Part shown: piece by piece, positions 24,681 to 38,076 of the stretch
Numbering within the stretch: position 1 is the stretch's first letter
How the letters are laid out: every line of letters starts with the position of its first letter
DNA from: Adineta steineri
Taxonomy: Eukaryota > Rotifera > Eurotatoria > Adinetida > Adinetidae
Direction: 5' to 3'
Assembly (NCBI GenBank): GCA_905250115.1
Contig: CAJNOI010000096.1
Coordinates: 1-64,000, forward strand
DNA length: 64,000 nucleotides
The notes under the pieces: model-generated
The model's input: only the letters and a program-made list of their open reading frames with translations
The model's database searches: none
What the model was told of the DNA's origin: nothing
Position numbers and translations under genes: made by a program

Positions 24681-25152
24681 TAGAATAGTGGCGTAACTAC
24701 ACTAGGGCCAGATGGGGCTTAGCCCCATCCCTCGAAATTTTTTTTTACTGAACTTGTCAATCAAAAACTCCAAAAGACTAGACAGTTTTAGGCAGACCTG
24801 GACAACTCAGCGAAAAAAAAGGAATGAATTCAGTTTAATTCGCGAAAACAAAATTTCAATTCAATTCAACTCAATTCGCGTCCACCAAAAATTTTCCACA
24901 ATTCAATTCAATTCAGTCGTAGTAAAAATTCCATACAACTCAATTCATTGATTATGTATATTTTTTCCAACTCAATTCAATCCAAATTCAGTCATCTTAA
25001 AACAATTCTCAACGCAACTCAATTCAATTCAACTAGGTTAATGAATGGAATTGAGTTAAACTGAGTTCGTCATTTTTCGAATTGAGCTGCCCATCTCTGG
25101 TTTTGGGGCTGCGCCCCATCATTCTTAAATTTCTGGTTACACCACTAGTCTA
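24681..25152. mobile_element. MITE-like element with 17-bp inverted ends
   Basis: The left end TAGAATAGTGGCGTAAC (24681-24697) and the reverse complement of 25136-25152 (TAGACTAGTGGTGTAAC) match at 15 of 17 positions. The ends are compatible with a TA target. Just inside are two GC palindromes, GGGGCTTAGCCCC (24714-24726) and GGGGCTGCGCCCC (25105-25117). The middle, about 24830-25030, is a degenerate pentamer-like array based on AATTC. There is no transposase. A partial end-like AGTGGCGTA occurs at about 22556, suggesting other copies. Confidence 0.65.
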
Positions 25153-25258
25153 AAAACGAAAATTTATCTATTTTCATATCCTTTGTATCGATTATATAAC
25201 ATAAATGACTACTTTTTGGCAGAACTGATTATTCAAATGCTATGTAAATAAATGCATC

Positions 25259-25322
25259 TCGAGGGTGTGGGTGTGACTGTGGATATCACAGACACAATAC
25301 GCACACATCCACATCCTCACCT
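25259..25322. repeat. Telomere-like inverted repeat next to assembly gap
   Basis: G-rich arm GAGGGTGTGGGTGTG (from 25261) faces the C-rich arm CACACATCCACATCCTCACC ending near 25322, about 30 bp before the gap of 100 Ns. Member of the dispersed hairpin family. Confidence 0.65.
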
Positions 25323-25353
25323 ACTAGTTGTCTGTGCATATAATTTTATAAGA

Positions 25354-25453
25354 NNNNNNNNNNNNNNNNNNNNNNNNNNNNNNNNNNNNNNNNNNNNNNN
25401 NNNNNNNNNNNNNNNNNNNNNNNNNNNNNNNNNNNNNNNNNNNNNNNNNNNNN
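25354..25453. other. Assembly gap (100 N)
   Basis: Exactly 100 unresolved bases, probably a scaffold gap of unknown true size. Open frames across it are meaningless. Confidence 0.99.
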
Positions 25454-25741
25454 TGTGCAATTATACAGAAATCTGACGTTATGAAACATGTACTGTTATC
25501 CGATGTATTGAAAATTTTCTTTTTTTTACTAAAATGCATTTTTTAAATAAGTTGTAATGCATCCCTTTTTGATACAAAATCGATTGACATTTAATTAAAG
25601 ATACTGATTATTATTTTATATCTGGTATTTTCTTATTATAACAAATAATCAAGTTCAACAAGTTCACTAAATTAAACAATTACTAATAATTTTTTTTCTT
25701 TCTTCTTTTTTGATCAAGTTCAGAATCATCCTTGTTTATGT

Positions 25742-26975
25742 TCACTTAGCTTTAGGACGTGATTGAGGTGGTGATGGTAATGCTGATGAATTGAGTAGTT
25801 GTTTAATTTGACTTATAATATAAATACACAATTTTATCTATGGATATACATACCCATATAGATTTAGATATACTTAGGAACTACGTTATACAAGTCGAAT
25901 TCTAATATCAGAAATTGCATAAACACCATTCAAACTCTTGTAATACTCTGAAGCTGATTCAATAAAGCCAGTTTCTTCGAATGCATTAATAAATGACGAT
26001 ATAATCATTTCAATCTCTTTATCGACAGAGAGCAGGATCTGTTTACCTATAATAATAAAACACATTTTTTTCGAAGATCATTATTATCGTATATGGCTTC
26101 TCAAAAGAGATACTTTTTAATTAAATAGCCTAACTATTTAAAGCTACATACCTATTTAAAATATGGCGCCTTCACGATAATATAGTAGCTAATTGATTCA
26201 AATAACTATGTAAAACCTAATACTATTTAAACATTAACATAGCTATTTAAAATATTGATAGCTATTTAAACAAATGTGCACAACTATTAAATTATTTAAC
26301 TAGCTGACTGCTTTTCTTAAAAAAATTTTGATCTGTTTATTTAGTGGATGGTTGACTAACAAAAATCTGTAAATTTCTTTTTTTTCACGATTATTTATTT
26401 AATACTTTGAATTGTTATGATATTTTTTTAATAATTCTGGGTTTGAGGAGCTCATGAAATGATATCCACTAAAAATCAAGTTTTGTTACGAATAAATTAA
26501 ATATTTGAATAATAATAAACATTTCATTTTTTTTTACAACTCCCTGCTCGAAAAAAAATTAGTAACTTTAAATCAATAGCTAAGCAGATATATTAAATAG
26601 TGCTAGAGATTAAATAGCTCATATAGAAACAAACTCATAATAAATAAATAGCTGAGAAGTCTCTAGATAGCTAAGAGATGTATTTTATATCACAAAAATA
26701 TACTTGTTCCGTTTTTTTCCTTTTATCAACATCATTAATTGCATCGTTTGACCATGCTTCTCCAATTCATACGTCCGCGTAGAATCTGTTCTACTAATAA
26801 ATGATGTCGACTGTTCATTTGAGAGACCTGTGAAGAGCAGAACTACATTTGATGCATATTAAGGAAAATACTGACCGTTATGGATAAATTCTTGTATTCT
26901 TAACTGAACGTGTTTGTTCAATGCGGAATACGGTGCACATATGTTGTTATTAATTTGCACATGTTTCACTTTGCA
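25742..26975 (-). CDS. Unresolved multi-exon gene (partial model)
   Basis: I do not recognise this gene. Two minus-strand exons join cleanly: 26975-26876 and 26827-26704, across a 48-bp intron in phase 1. They encode VQINNNICAPYSALNKHVQL, then QEFIHNGLSNEQSTSF, then YELEKHGQTMQLMMLIKG. A third likely exon, about 26046-25892, encodes VDKEIEMIISSFINAFEETG followed by SASEYYKSLNGVYAISDIR. A possible last exon at 25811-25742 encodes QIKQLLNSSALPSPPQSR and a stop. Joins to the third and fourth exons do not resolve in phase with canonical sites, so an extra small exon or a lesion is possible. The composition is amphipathic helical, suggesting a small coiled-coil adaptor. The open frame starting at 28388 (MDNYISFDNEPSVAL) could be its first exon. 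Confidence 0.4.
26120..26700. repeat. AT-rich region with recurring TTTAAATAGCT-like motif
   Basis: Variants of AGCTATTTAAA and its complement recur at least eight times in two clusters (about 26130-26310 and 26575-26690). There is no regular period. It may be a decayed satellite or an intron low-complexity tract. Confidence 0.4.
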
Positions 26976-28399
26976 CTGTAAATTTTTTCCAAATTCTGTT
27001 TATTGGAAAATCGATCTTAAATAAACTCAAGCATTTATAAGTTTATGATTTAATCATTGAATTTATAGAAATTCAAAAATGCTTGATTTTTCAACTACTA
27101 GAAATCAAATTTGACGTTTTTTCTTGACTAATTTAGATAATTAACTTATATAATTAATTACTATACTAAACGCGTAATGTGTGATTGATTACATGATCTA
27201 ATTCACATCAAGATCATACACAAAAGGCCTTTCGCTTTTGAATTTAAATTTCTAGTTCATTTTCACTCTCGATTTTCTGATTAGAAAATCCAAATTCTAT
27301 AGCTTATTTTCTAGTTTACAGTGTAGAAGATGAAAGTTTTGATCAGATTAGAGACTCTTTCTTTCTTTACTTTTAAAATGATATCATAATATAGAATAAA
27401 TTACGTTAGACTTGCTTAAAACTCATGATCATCAATTGTAAGATGAGGTGATTATAAGCCAATCTCTGACTGATTTTTTCTATTAGTACATAACTTAATG
27501 TTGGCAATAGTTTCAAAACTTATAATATCTTTGTGAAAAAGACTGACACTTTAGAATAATCTTTTATATATGTACGAATTCTCTCTTGTCTCTTCCACTA
27601 ATATGCATAAACTATTGAATTTTCTTTCGAAAAATGAGTATAATCAATGTACAACACAGTGACATCGTAAGCATTCGTCTGAAAAAAGTGAAAACTATTA
27701 CAAAACTAGTACAACAAAACACATATTAGTGAACAAAAATATCAGAATTAGAAGAATCGCAGCGATATTTCACAAAAAAACGCACAATATTCGTACTCTG
27801 TCACGTCGCTAACGCTACTATTTCATCAATAGCTCCTGTGAACGCGAGTTTTTAGAGCTGATTTTTTAGGGTATCTTGAGTAGCCTAACATACATATGAT
27901 ACATAAAAATCAACTTTAAAAAAGCTCATTAGGCTAAGATATATGTGTTGCATTTTTACGAAGTCACGTCGCTAACAAATGATTTTGCCCATATATGTAT
28001 ATGTTGGAATAATTAGAATAACTATTTCCTTGGAAACTTAACTCTGAGCTCACCTTCGTGCTTTAAAAAATTCACAACTATGAGAGCCAGAAGAGAATGT
28101 ATTGCGTGCGATTGTTGTTTTTTCTAAGCGACTAGTATTAGTAATTACTTAATTTACAAGGGATTATACACATATCTTTTATAAAAAATTTAAAAAAAAT
28201 TTAGATAAGATATAATCTGAGTGGTGTGTAATGCAAGTATCGAATGTAATTGAAGAAGTACTTCTTATGGTACGTTGTTGCATATTTTCGTTTACTACAC
28301 CATTTGCAATTTCCAAATGATTGCTTATTGCATTCCAATTTATAAGTGCTACAGAAGGTTCATTATCAAAAGAGATATAATTATCCATAATTATTTATA

Positions 28400-31300
28400 T
28401 AATTGTCAAATATTTATGTGAATTTTCAGATTTCTTTTGTGAACAGGTAATAGGAATTTTTTTTCTAGATGATTGTAAGTGAATAAAAAGTTATTAAAGA
28501 AATAATTTTTTAATCTTTGATACGATATAAAAATATACTTAATGCTAATGGATAAATATTTATATTTGAAGTCTTACCTATGATTTATTACATGCACCTG
28601 AATTAGATAAAAATATTGATTACTATTATAAAAATCTCGAATTATTTCATTATGCATAAATCTTTAACATTAAATTTTTACTGATTTTAATGTTGATTGT
28701 TCATTTTAAAGTTTTCGAATTATGTTTTTTATGAAAGTGGTTATGTGTACTTGATTTTTACTATATATATGAAATGCCTTAACTTAACCGTAATTTAAAT
28801 AAATATCAATCAATGTACAAACTTTTTATAAAGTTCTACTTCTCTTGGATGGTTATAATTTAAATTTTTGTTCTTCATAAAAACAATTTTATTTCATTCG
28901 GTATCATGTTTTATTTTAAAATAGCACCCACATCCACCCTTATTTTGAATACAATAGAGAATTAATAAAGTAAAATTATTATTAAGTTAAATCATTTCAT
29001 ATATATTAGTTAATAAACTTAGAAAATTTTTTAGTTAAGCATTCAATAAATTTATTGAACATCTAACTTATTCACTATGTATATCTATAAATGTTACTTG
29101 GCAGAAATCAAGTTTGCATTTAGATTTTTTTATTTTGCGTTTAAATAAGTGTCGTTTTGTTATTCGTTTTTTCTCGATTGTGTTATGTACTTATTATAAT
29201 GATCAATAGAGTTAAGAAGAGTAAAATATCTCAACGAAATAAATATTAACTTATTTGAGTTAATTGAATTCAAGTTTGTTTTCGATTGATTAAGTTGAAG
29301 TATTTCTAATTGGCAGAGATAATAAAAAGACAGTGCTTGACTTTTTAATCACTTGATATACATTATTAGTAAGGAAAGATATATCATAAGTTGCAGCGCG
29401 TATAACGCTACAATGTATGCAAGATCGTGTGTATAGAATAAATAAAATTCTGAATGAACGATGAAGTACATTACATAATGAAACAACAACAAAAAAATGA
29501 TCATTCAATATACGCTAATAGTTCTATCTTTTTTCTGATCAGCACATCGTCCTTACATTTATTATGTTTATCCATCTGTGACATGAATATGAGCAATAAT
29601 ATTTTGTATGTGTATATGTATCTCGTTCTCCTTCGTCTTTCTTTTATTCTTTTCGTTCTCTCTTCTTTGTGTGATATGTACACAACTGGACAATAAAGTA
29701 GTAAAGAGAATATCATATGCCGAGAACAGTAACAGCACTACTTCAATAGTCCATCATTGTGATAACAATAAAATAATCTGTCTATCTTATGGTTCGTTCC
29801 AATGTTCCATCAATTTTATTTCACATTTCAAAGTGTTTATTATCCTCAATGATTATTATGAAAGAGTATTTCATGAAAAATAAGTCAATTTAAAACATAT
29901 TTATTTTTATTGAGATTTTTAATAAAATAAAAAAACTCTTCATTAACATCAATTACCTTGAGAAAGAAAAACAAAACGAAAAGTTAAAAGCAAGCAACCA
30001 TATTGTATTTGTACATGTGAAATAAAGAAAAAAAATAATATTTTTCTTCTCCTCCTATATCGATATCTTATGTTACTAAGAGAGAAAGAAACAAAAATGT
30101 CTCTTCATACATTTTCTATTTATTTTATTTCGATTTAGTAAACAGGTAACATAACATGAAATATATCTATACCATTATGCAATAATACTTTTCTTTTTTA
30201 CTCATACATTAACTAACGGATAGAATAACAAAATAAATTAATTGGAAAGTATATTATAAGAGTGAAACTTTCGAGTTATATCGAAAGTTATTATCAACGC
30301 AAAATGACATTTTTCTTTTCTTTTCTTTTCTTTTCTTTTCTTTGTTTCGACTATTGATAAGCATTACAATGTAAAAAAAAGAACGTATTTCGATCACATC
30401 ACAAAAACACATTCATTAATATTTTTTATTTTCTCTCATAATTTTGTGTTGATTATAGATCGAAAGTTGTACTATGACTTTGAAATAAAATTAAATCAAA
30501 TGATTGATAAATTACTATACTTTGCCATTTGTTTAGATTAAAAAAAAACGTTTGAAAAAGATAAAATCAAGAGTTTCTTTTTTTGAAATTTTTTAAAAAA
30601 TTCTAAAATATATCTATGTCATATAGTAATTTATTTTTTTATTAATCTTTAGTATATTTATATACCGACACAGAATTTAAACTTTTTATGTTAAAACTAA
30701 TTTTGATTTTATTTGTGTATAGATATATATATTCTTCTTCAAATAATTTCAAAAACGTTGAACAAATAGAATCAGATTGATTTATATAAAGAAAAACATC
30801 GAAATTTGAAAGATATTTCATAGAATGGTTGTTGTCATTTACTACAAATTAATCAATCTCTCACTGATAATTATTATGAGATTAAATGGAAAAAAATAAT
30901 ATTTATATCCTTTCATATGTTCACATATTAATTTCGTTTGAGAATTCAATAGAATTTTCATACAAATTAATGCCTAATTGATATCTTGTTTACCAACATC
31001 ACAAAATCGAAGTATAATTCACTAAAAAGTATTATAGAACCAGTTATTATTTGAAAAAAAAAGTGATTAGTTCTTGTATATCCCACGTAAACATATTATT
31101 TTTCTATTCGTTTTATTTTTAAACCATTATTTATCACATGTCATTTATATATACGCACTATGAAGAAACAAGTAATTCACAGGTAATTTAGTTTGATCAC
31201 AATAAAAATAAAGTATCAGACGAGAAAAATCTTTTTTTATTTAGATAAAAAAACGTTTGTTTTGTTCACTCAACTGTTAACTTGTTCACGAATTAATATT

Positions 31301-32695
31301 CTTAACAATTTTCAAATTAAAGAATCAACAGTCAAACTTTATTATTATTATTATAAAACAAGATATTTTCAGTTTAAACAAATTTCAAAACGTATAAGGT
31401 AAACAGTTTTATTCATAAAATCGTATCATCTAAACTAGAATATTATTCAATCTATAAGTTTTGAAATCTACAACAAGCTCGAAGTATTTTATTTAATTTC
31501 TAGTTAATATCAGAGATAATATTACTATTTTTTTTATTTATAAAAAAAAATAAAAGTTATAGTCAAAGAAATTAGATTTTAGATCGAAATAATCTTGATA
31601 AATGACATCAAACATTCATTTAATCTCAAATATTTTTTATAAAATATCTTCAATATCAGTTAATCCTTAAATAATTTGAAATTTAATTTCTTATTGTTTC
31701 TTCAACATATCTCCTAATAAAAAGAAAAATGTTTATTTCTGTTAAAATCAATCTTCACTTAAATACATTTTATTAGATTATAATTATTACTATTCAATGA
31801 ACTTCTCTACAATTCATCTATAATCTCATTTGAAACTTGTATTTAGATTTTCTACTATGTAATATTTTTTCTTAGATATCTTTATTATTTAACAAAAAAA
31901 TCTAACCTTCTTTTCTATTTATATTTTATTTCTCACTTATTTTCAAAAGAATCAAATACTTCTCAAAATACACTAAAAAAAAACATCTCATGTTTTTACG
32001 TTCTCAAGTAAATTTATCTAGAATAAAATATGGATTATCTCTGTGATTTTTAATCGAAGAATAATCGATATTAATATGATTTCTTTATATTAAACTGTCG
32101 ACATAAATTAATTCTAATAAAACTTCAACTATTGAAAATTGTAATTAAATCATTTTATTTTTCTATCTAAAAGACTGTCACATGATTTTAGACAACGATA
32201 ATTATCGACTCGTTAAATAAATATTATATCATTACCTTGTTTCTCCATGTGATGTATCGATATATTTTTTCTTTTCTATTCATGAAAAGCTTGACAAATA
32301 ACAGAACGCAAGAGTTATATCTAATGCTATTATCAAATGAAAAGAAATTTTTTCATTCAACATTATTTTATTTGTAAATACACAATTTTAAGAATTAAGT
32401 ATATATTTCGCACGTACTTTATGTAACAGATCTAAGATAAAGTAAAACTACATAAAGAATCCTTCTCAATGATTAACAAATGTAAAAAAACTACAACTAC
32501 CATTTTGTATTGTTATTGTTTCGTTAATAATTACTTGATGAACTCCAATCTAGATAATAAGGATGCTTTCATTGCATTGAATTTATTTTGTTAATGTATA
32601 GGTACAAACTAAAATATTAATATACAAATTGATAAAAAACTTCACATTCGTCCAGAATAGTGAGCCAGATTTGAAATAAATAAGATGATATTTAT
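28400..32695. other. 4.3-kb AT-rich gene desert
   Basis: Very high A+T with long poly-A/poly-T runs. Short open frames on both strands (for example 29454-29883 and 31193-31402) show no domain, signal peptide or exon chain. A perfect TTTTC pentamer microsatellite of five to six units lies at about 30312-30341. The right end holds the promoter of the JmjC gene. Confidence 0.5.
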
Positions 32696-34336
32696 ATGTT
32701 CTTATTTAAGATAAGAATGTCATCGATCTGGATGGATGTTCCAACTTTACAAGTCAATGAAAATCAACTACAGAACTTTGTTAGTTTTATTTATAAAAAT
32801 GAACAGATTTTGAAAGAATTTGGTGCAATGAAAATTCAATTGAACGACAGTTGTAAATCAAGTTTAAAGAAACGACGAAATAATTTGATATTAGTTCCAA
32901 GGAATGAACAAATTGTCAAAATAAACAACGATGAAAATATCTATTCCCTGCATGAAGTTGATCATATTGACGAATCTATTCAACAAAGTTCATTGGTGAT
33001 AGATGAACATGATTTCTGGTCGTCATTATCTTCTTCTAACAACAAGCAACGGTTGACAAATACTTCAACATTACCTAACAAGAGTTTCTTTCAAAAAAAA
33101 ATACATCCTTCACATTTTAATATTCACCGTTTGCCTGAACAATCACTGCTCCAGCTTGGTGGTAACAAAGTGACGCAACAATTTGTTCCATGTATAAAAA
33201 GAGCTCATGGACCTGGTGCTATTTCTCAGATGACTACTGCCAAACAGCATCTCTTCTCAATTGATTATCATCATGAAGGTGGTGCTCGTCATTGGTATAT
33301 TATTCCTCACTACCAAAGGAAATCTTTACAAAAAATAATTGATAGATATAACTCATCATTTTGTCTTGATCATGGGCAAATTTTAATTGATCCTTCCGTG
33401 TTAGATAATAACCGTATTCGTTACCATCGAATTATCCAACGTTCAAACGAACTTGTAGTTATATCAGCTGGAACTCTAACACAAAGTTTCACAGAGAATG
33501 CAAATTGGAGTGAATCTATTGAATTTGCTTTACCCAGTTGGATTGAAGATGGTCATGCCAATGCATCTATTCCATCGTGTCGATGCAATGCATTTCAAGA
33601 TTCTTCGCGAGACGCAATTGATGTTACCTTATTTCGACATGAACTTATACAAAAATACATTACTTTCAATCTCAGTAATATTACTGATGATAAATCAATA
33701 AGTTTAAAAGGTTTATAGCTATGTCTATACTAATCTTTTTCACTATCATATATCTTTTAGATGACAAGAATATGGATATAGATACTATATCAACACGGAA
33801 TACTACTACAATCAATTCATCGAACGGTATCTGATTTTTTTAGCATATTATATGACTAACTACGGGTTTGAGCACTGACATTAACTTAAATTCATTTATT
33901 TCTTTTTTCTGAATATCATCAAGAGTTTTGTTCGAAAGTGTCATTGAAATTTCAATTCTATTCGATGAAAGATTGTATCTTCTACCATTCTTTGTCAGAC
34001 TCATCCATATTAATAAAAACTTTGCGTTCAGAACTACCGGTATGAATGAAACTAATTGATTAATTAATTTTGACAACTAAAGAAACTATAGAATTTACGA
34101 CTTTTTTTAGTATATTTAATTTTATTGTGATTCAACTGATTCTCAATCGTAATTTAGTTGAAAACATGATGCAGACAAATGAGAAACTCATCATACCACT
34201 GGAACCAATTGTACCACCTTCTCAATCATCATCGACTACATGGGTTACACCGTCTATCAATAGTTATTTTTCTGAAGAAAACAAAAATAAATCTGTTGAC
34301 AACAATGCTCAACTACAATATAAAGTATTGGAGTGA
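32696..34336 (+). CDS. JmjN-JmjC protein lacking the iron-binding residues
   Basis: Exons are proposed as 32696-33710, 33761-33826 and 34083-34336 (444 residues; the last acceptor could instead be at 34092, and a donor-like GTGAGT at 34332 leaves the 3' end open). Residues about 15-54 (VPTLQVNENQLQNFVSFIY, then EFGAMKIQLN) match JmjN. Residues about 137-283 match JmjC of the KDM4/JARID type: FNIHRLPEQSLLQL, LFSIDYHHEGGARHWYIIP, VVISAGTLTQSF and IEFALPSWI. Catalytic JmjC demethylases bind Fe(II) with H-x-E/D and a distal His. By alignment with KDM4 these are T180, A182 and T262 here. The protein should therefore be a pseudo-demethylase, perhaps a chromatin reader or scaffold. ATG 32717 is an alternative start. 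The Ser/Thr/Asn-rich C-terminus has no known domain. Confidence 0.78.
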
Positions 34337-34339
34337 GTA

Positions 34340-36129
34340 AAATACACTAGAACAAAATTATTTTTAGAATAATCAGAATATGAAGAAATAATGCTTGCGT
34401 TTTTTCATCAATTAAACAGTAGTTTTGATAAACAGTCTATGATTTCAGATTGACGAAGATATAGACTATCAAACTCATAGAATACGTCCATAGGAAGTCA
34501 ACCATAAAAATACAAATGTCTCAAAATTATTTTTGACACATCTTGTCTTGTACAAATTTTTACGCTGATCATTTTGAGGGATTTGCAAGAACGCGCCCAA
34601 AGTGAGGTGTGACGTCCTCTTGCTTTCGGCATCTCGTACACCCTCCATATAGTTCTTGAAATCTGTAGTAGTAACAGCTCTTACTTTAGTTTGTCACTTT
34701 TCGTATGCTAGCATTAAGAATGATATAGTATCCTATATAATTGATAAGTTTCATCTATTTTTATTTGAGATAATTATTTAAGATAGCTAAAACGCATACC
34801 AATCTAGCTGCCTGTAATCTTTTCTTAGATTTCGTTATGGAAGCATAAATCGAAAGGTACTAATCTTTTTGTGGTTCTAAATCGTGACCTTTCAGCAATG
34901 ACTCTTAATGCAGAGTATTAGTCAAACGGCCAAACAATTTCTGATACTCTTATTACTGACAAACACCAAATGAATACAAGAAACGAGAGAAAAATATTTT
35001 GTAAAACTAAATATTCATTTTCCCATGCTAGTCAACTCGCTTGCACCTCTAGTCTTGGCTAGTTCAGATCTAGAAGTAAGACAACTTGTATGAAAAAGAT
35101 TAGATCTGATTACGTAAAATAAAACACTAAACATTAGACACATCAACCATTACTTCTATATATTGACTAGCTGAACTTTTGTTATTCTGCGTAGTTCAAA
35201 GTATATTCAGATCCAAGAGGGTGTCCATTATGATTTGTTTTACATTCGTAGCAGAAATAAGCTCGAGACATAGTTGTCCTAGCGTCTTAAGTTTGTAGCT
35301 TATTGTAAGAAAATATGATATATTATAAGAGAAGAAGAATGAAAAGAAAAGAAAGAAAAAAACTTGCTACTAGATATATACACGCGTGATCTGTATATGT
35401 GCCTTAGTGTATGGGTAAAACCATGCAAAATAACGGGTGCTGCATATAGAATGGCGCTGTTAGTATTTTTGACATTTTTCTATATTATCCGTTTGATTGA
35501 AATACTTTTTTTTATCGAAAGATAGCGCGAGAAGTTCTGCAATTTGCAAAAAATAAGCGATTATATGTGAATTTTAGAGCTTTCTATATGTCTTTACTTT
35601 TCATCTTCTTTTAAATATATCTTACATAGTTTTGTGGAGAATTTCAAGCGCTCTCTTTTGATAAGAACAGAGTTTCCATTAAACGGATAGTAGAAGAGAA
35701 ATCTTAAAAATACTAACAGCGTCGTTTACCGCCTTTGTTTGAGTTTAGTTTTTTTGCAAGGGTGTTTCTGTAGAATAAATTCTTCTAACATAGGCATATG
35801 TGAAAATGTTAGCGCTTTCAGCTATTACTTAATTAAAATGAATTAACTAATTAATGGATATCATTCTATCCTTGAATTGTCTGACTAAACTAACGTGAGA
35901 TTCGGATACTCCGGCCTACAAAACCGGTTGTTGAACTTTTATGATGTATGTTGTGTTTTTTTACTCTGACACAAACACACACGTAAGCACATTTATTTCG
36001 TATACCACTCTCTACAGTCGAGGGAATGATGACATAAAGTGTGTTTTGGCTATAAATATACTTTTAATAATCTTTTTAGGTCTGATAACTGCAATCAATT
36101 GCTATTCAGCGGCTCACCACTAATCTCAG
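34340..36129. other. Intergenic region and 5' UTR of the RRM gene
   Basis: No supported coding exon in about 1.8 kb. Near the right end, TTTTAG at about 36075-36080 and a donor CAG/GTAAAA at 36130 outline a likely non-coding 5' exon of the RRM gene. The open frame at 35941-36123 (with a hydrophobic segment) would be an alternative reading of this part. Confidence 0.4.
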
Positions 36130-36198
36130 GTAAAAGAAAATGAAATTTTGAACTAACCCCTTTCCAAAAACACTGCTTGTGATTTAGACCTACAATTA

Positions 36199-38076
36199 AT
36201 GGATATTTCTCTATCTTCTGGCATTACTCAAGAAGAGGAGCAGGCATTTCTCGATTATGCATCTGGATTATGCTCAGGTTCATCAGAATCTACATCACCG
36301 GTAGATTTTAATAAATTTCTAAATGGAGAACTTTCATCATTGCCGTTCTTCGCAACTCCTCATGGGATACAGCCTAAGAGTCCAGAAATGTTAACTGAAC
36401 AGAACGTCACTCACTCATCTGATCAGCCATCACTGCTACCTATGTCCAAGACGATTTTTGTCTCTCACTTACCAGTCACTATGAATAATCAATGGCTTCG
36501 CACATTATTTCCTAAATGTCGCAAGATAATCTTCAAGAAAAACAAATGGATCAGGAATTTCAGGTATTAAGAGCATCAGTATTATATTATGAACTATTTC
36601 CTTTGTGTTAAACAGGTCTGCTCTGGTTGAATTTCGAAATTGCGCCGATGCTTGCAAGAACTTGTCTGCATTCCTGGCTTCACTTCCGTCAACTGGTATC
36701 CTCTCTAGTGTTAAAGCTCGTTACGCGAGAGAAAACAAGATACAGTCAAAGTCGAAGTTCAACTCTAGTATGGTAGAAGGTGAGTTTCAATTCTGACTAT
36801 ATGAGGTCTGACTGAAGTGATTATTTTTGGTGAGACTTGAAATTATCTTACTAATCTTCACAAATTTTCTATTCATACGATTATTTCTAATCCAGAATGA
36901 TTGTATCAAAATGCTCATCGATTAACAAAAGTCGCAATACAGATAACTAATGTATATAGTTCGTATTCGATATAATTGATTCTAGTTTTGTGTTTTTTAA
37001 TCACGAATTTTCATTTCTTCAATATCCATTACACTGAAAACAAAAAACAATTTATACGGAATCAAACAAGGTTTCATACCACGTTCAATCTAATGCGCCT
37101 TCAACTATGTATAATCTATCAATAATAATTTTCTTAAACTGCCAGTGTGTATAGCTATTATCATAGACCTCTTTCTGATCGCTAATTCCTATAAATAACC
37201 CCTGATTTCTATAACTGCTCTCTTGTTTTAATAATTAACATGTTAAAAGTATAACTAATACTATTATTAGTCCTTTATTCCTATAATTCATCTCCTAAAA
37301 CTCTATATGATCTTGTATAATTATATCTTATACATGCTTAGAATTTCTTCCAGCTATTTCTAACATTTTTAACTCTTAGCAACTGAGTATAACAACAGGG
37401 TGTCACAAAAATTCGTATGGAAAGCACATTCGTATAAGTCCACTGTTTATTAAGCGTAATCAACTTTATTCTTCTTTCATTGGTACACACCACTGTACAG
37501 TTTTTTTGGTGCACCAAAACTTGATAAATCAAGGTCGACGTTATTATTGTCGAGTTAAATACAAAAATCTATCCTTTTTTGCCTACGAACAAATCGTTAC
37601 ATAAGGGTGTGGATGGATATGGGTGAGAATAAAATAAAATACGCACACTCACATCTACACCTTCGTTAGCCGAAAAATGGAGGTTAAAGTAATAATAAGT
37701 ATGATACTTATACTAGCTTAGAATGAGTACAGTAAACAGCTCATTGCTTCTGCCATTATTATAGGTTCCTACAGTTCTTGTGATCTTCATGTTGGCCAAA
37801 TTCCTGGTTCGGTCAACCGTGACGAGCTACAAAAGCTCTTTCCTCAAGCAACTTCTATCGATTATCGACCGGGTAAAGTAACACCCAATCAAATCAAACA
37901 AGGGTATGATACGGCTAATATTGCTACTCACAGATATTTATTTATTTGTTTTCGTTAATACTAGATTTGCTTTTCTGCATTTTGATGATAGTCTTGAAGC
38001 TACTCAAGTAATGGAGCACAAAAACCAATGTCACATTCACAATCAGCCTCTGTCAATCTCCTATAGACTGTTGTAA
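36199..38076 (+). CDS. RNA-binding protein with two RRM domains
   Basis: Four exons, 36199-36563, 36616-36779, 37765-37903 and 37965-38076, join in phase to give 259 residues. A Ser/Pro-rich N-terminus of about 80 residues precedes RRM1. RRM1 has RNP2 KTIFVSHLP at 84-92 and the degenerate RNP1 SALVEF at 123-128. RRM2 has RNP2 DLHVGQIP and RNP1 GFAFLHF. It ends four residues after RRM2. The second domain keeps the aromatic RNP1 residues; the first has lost most of them, so RNA contact probably relies on RRM2. A short intron (36130-36187) appears to lie in the 5' UTR. The RNA target is unknown; nuclear or cytoplasmic location cannot be told. Confidence 0.85.
37603..37664. repeat. Telomere-like inverted repeat in an RRM-gene intron
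   Basis: G-rich arm AAGGGTGTGGATGGATATGG (from 37603) faces the C-rich arm ACGCACACTCACATCTACAC near 37641-37664. It lies in the 985-bp intron of the RRM gene, about 100 bp before exon 3. Confidence 0.6.

Noticed and set aside
25252-25539. Frames crossing the 100-N gap
   Set aside because: The residues across the gap are unknown, and the flanks are a telomere-like hairpin and AT-rich DNA.
29290-29883. Several overlapping frames of 70-90 codons on both strands
   Set aside because: No signal peptide, domain or splice chain; expected by chance in AT-rich DNA.
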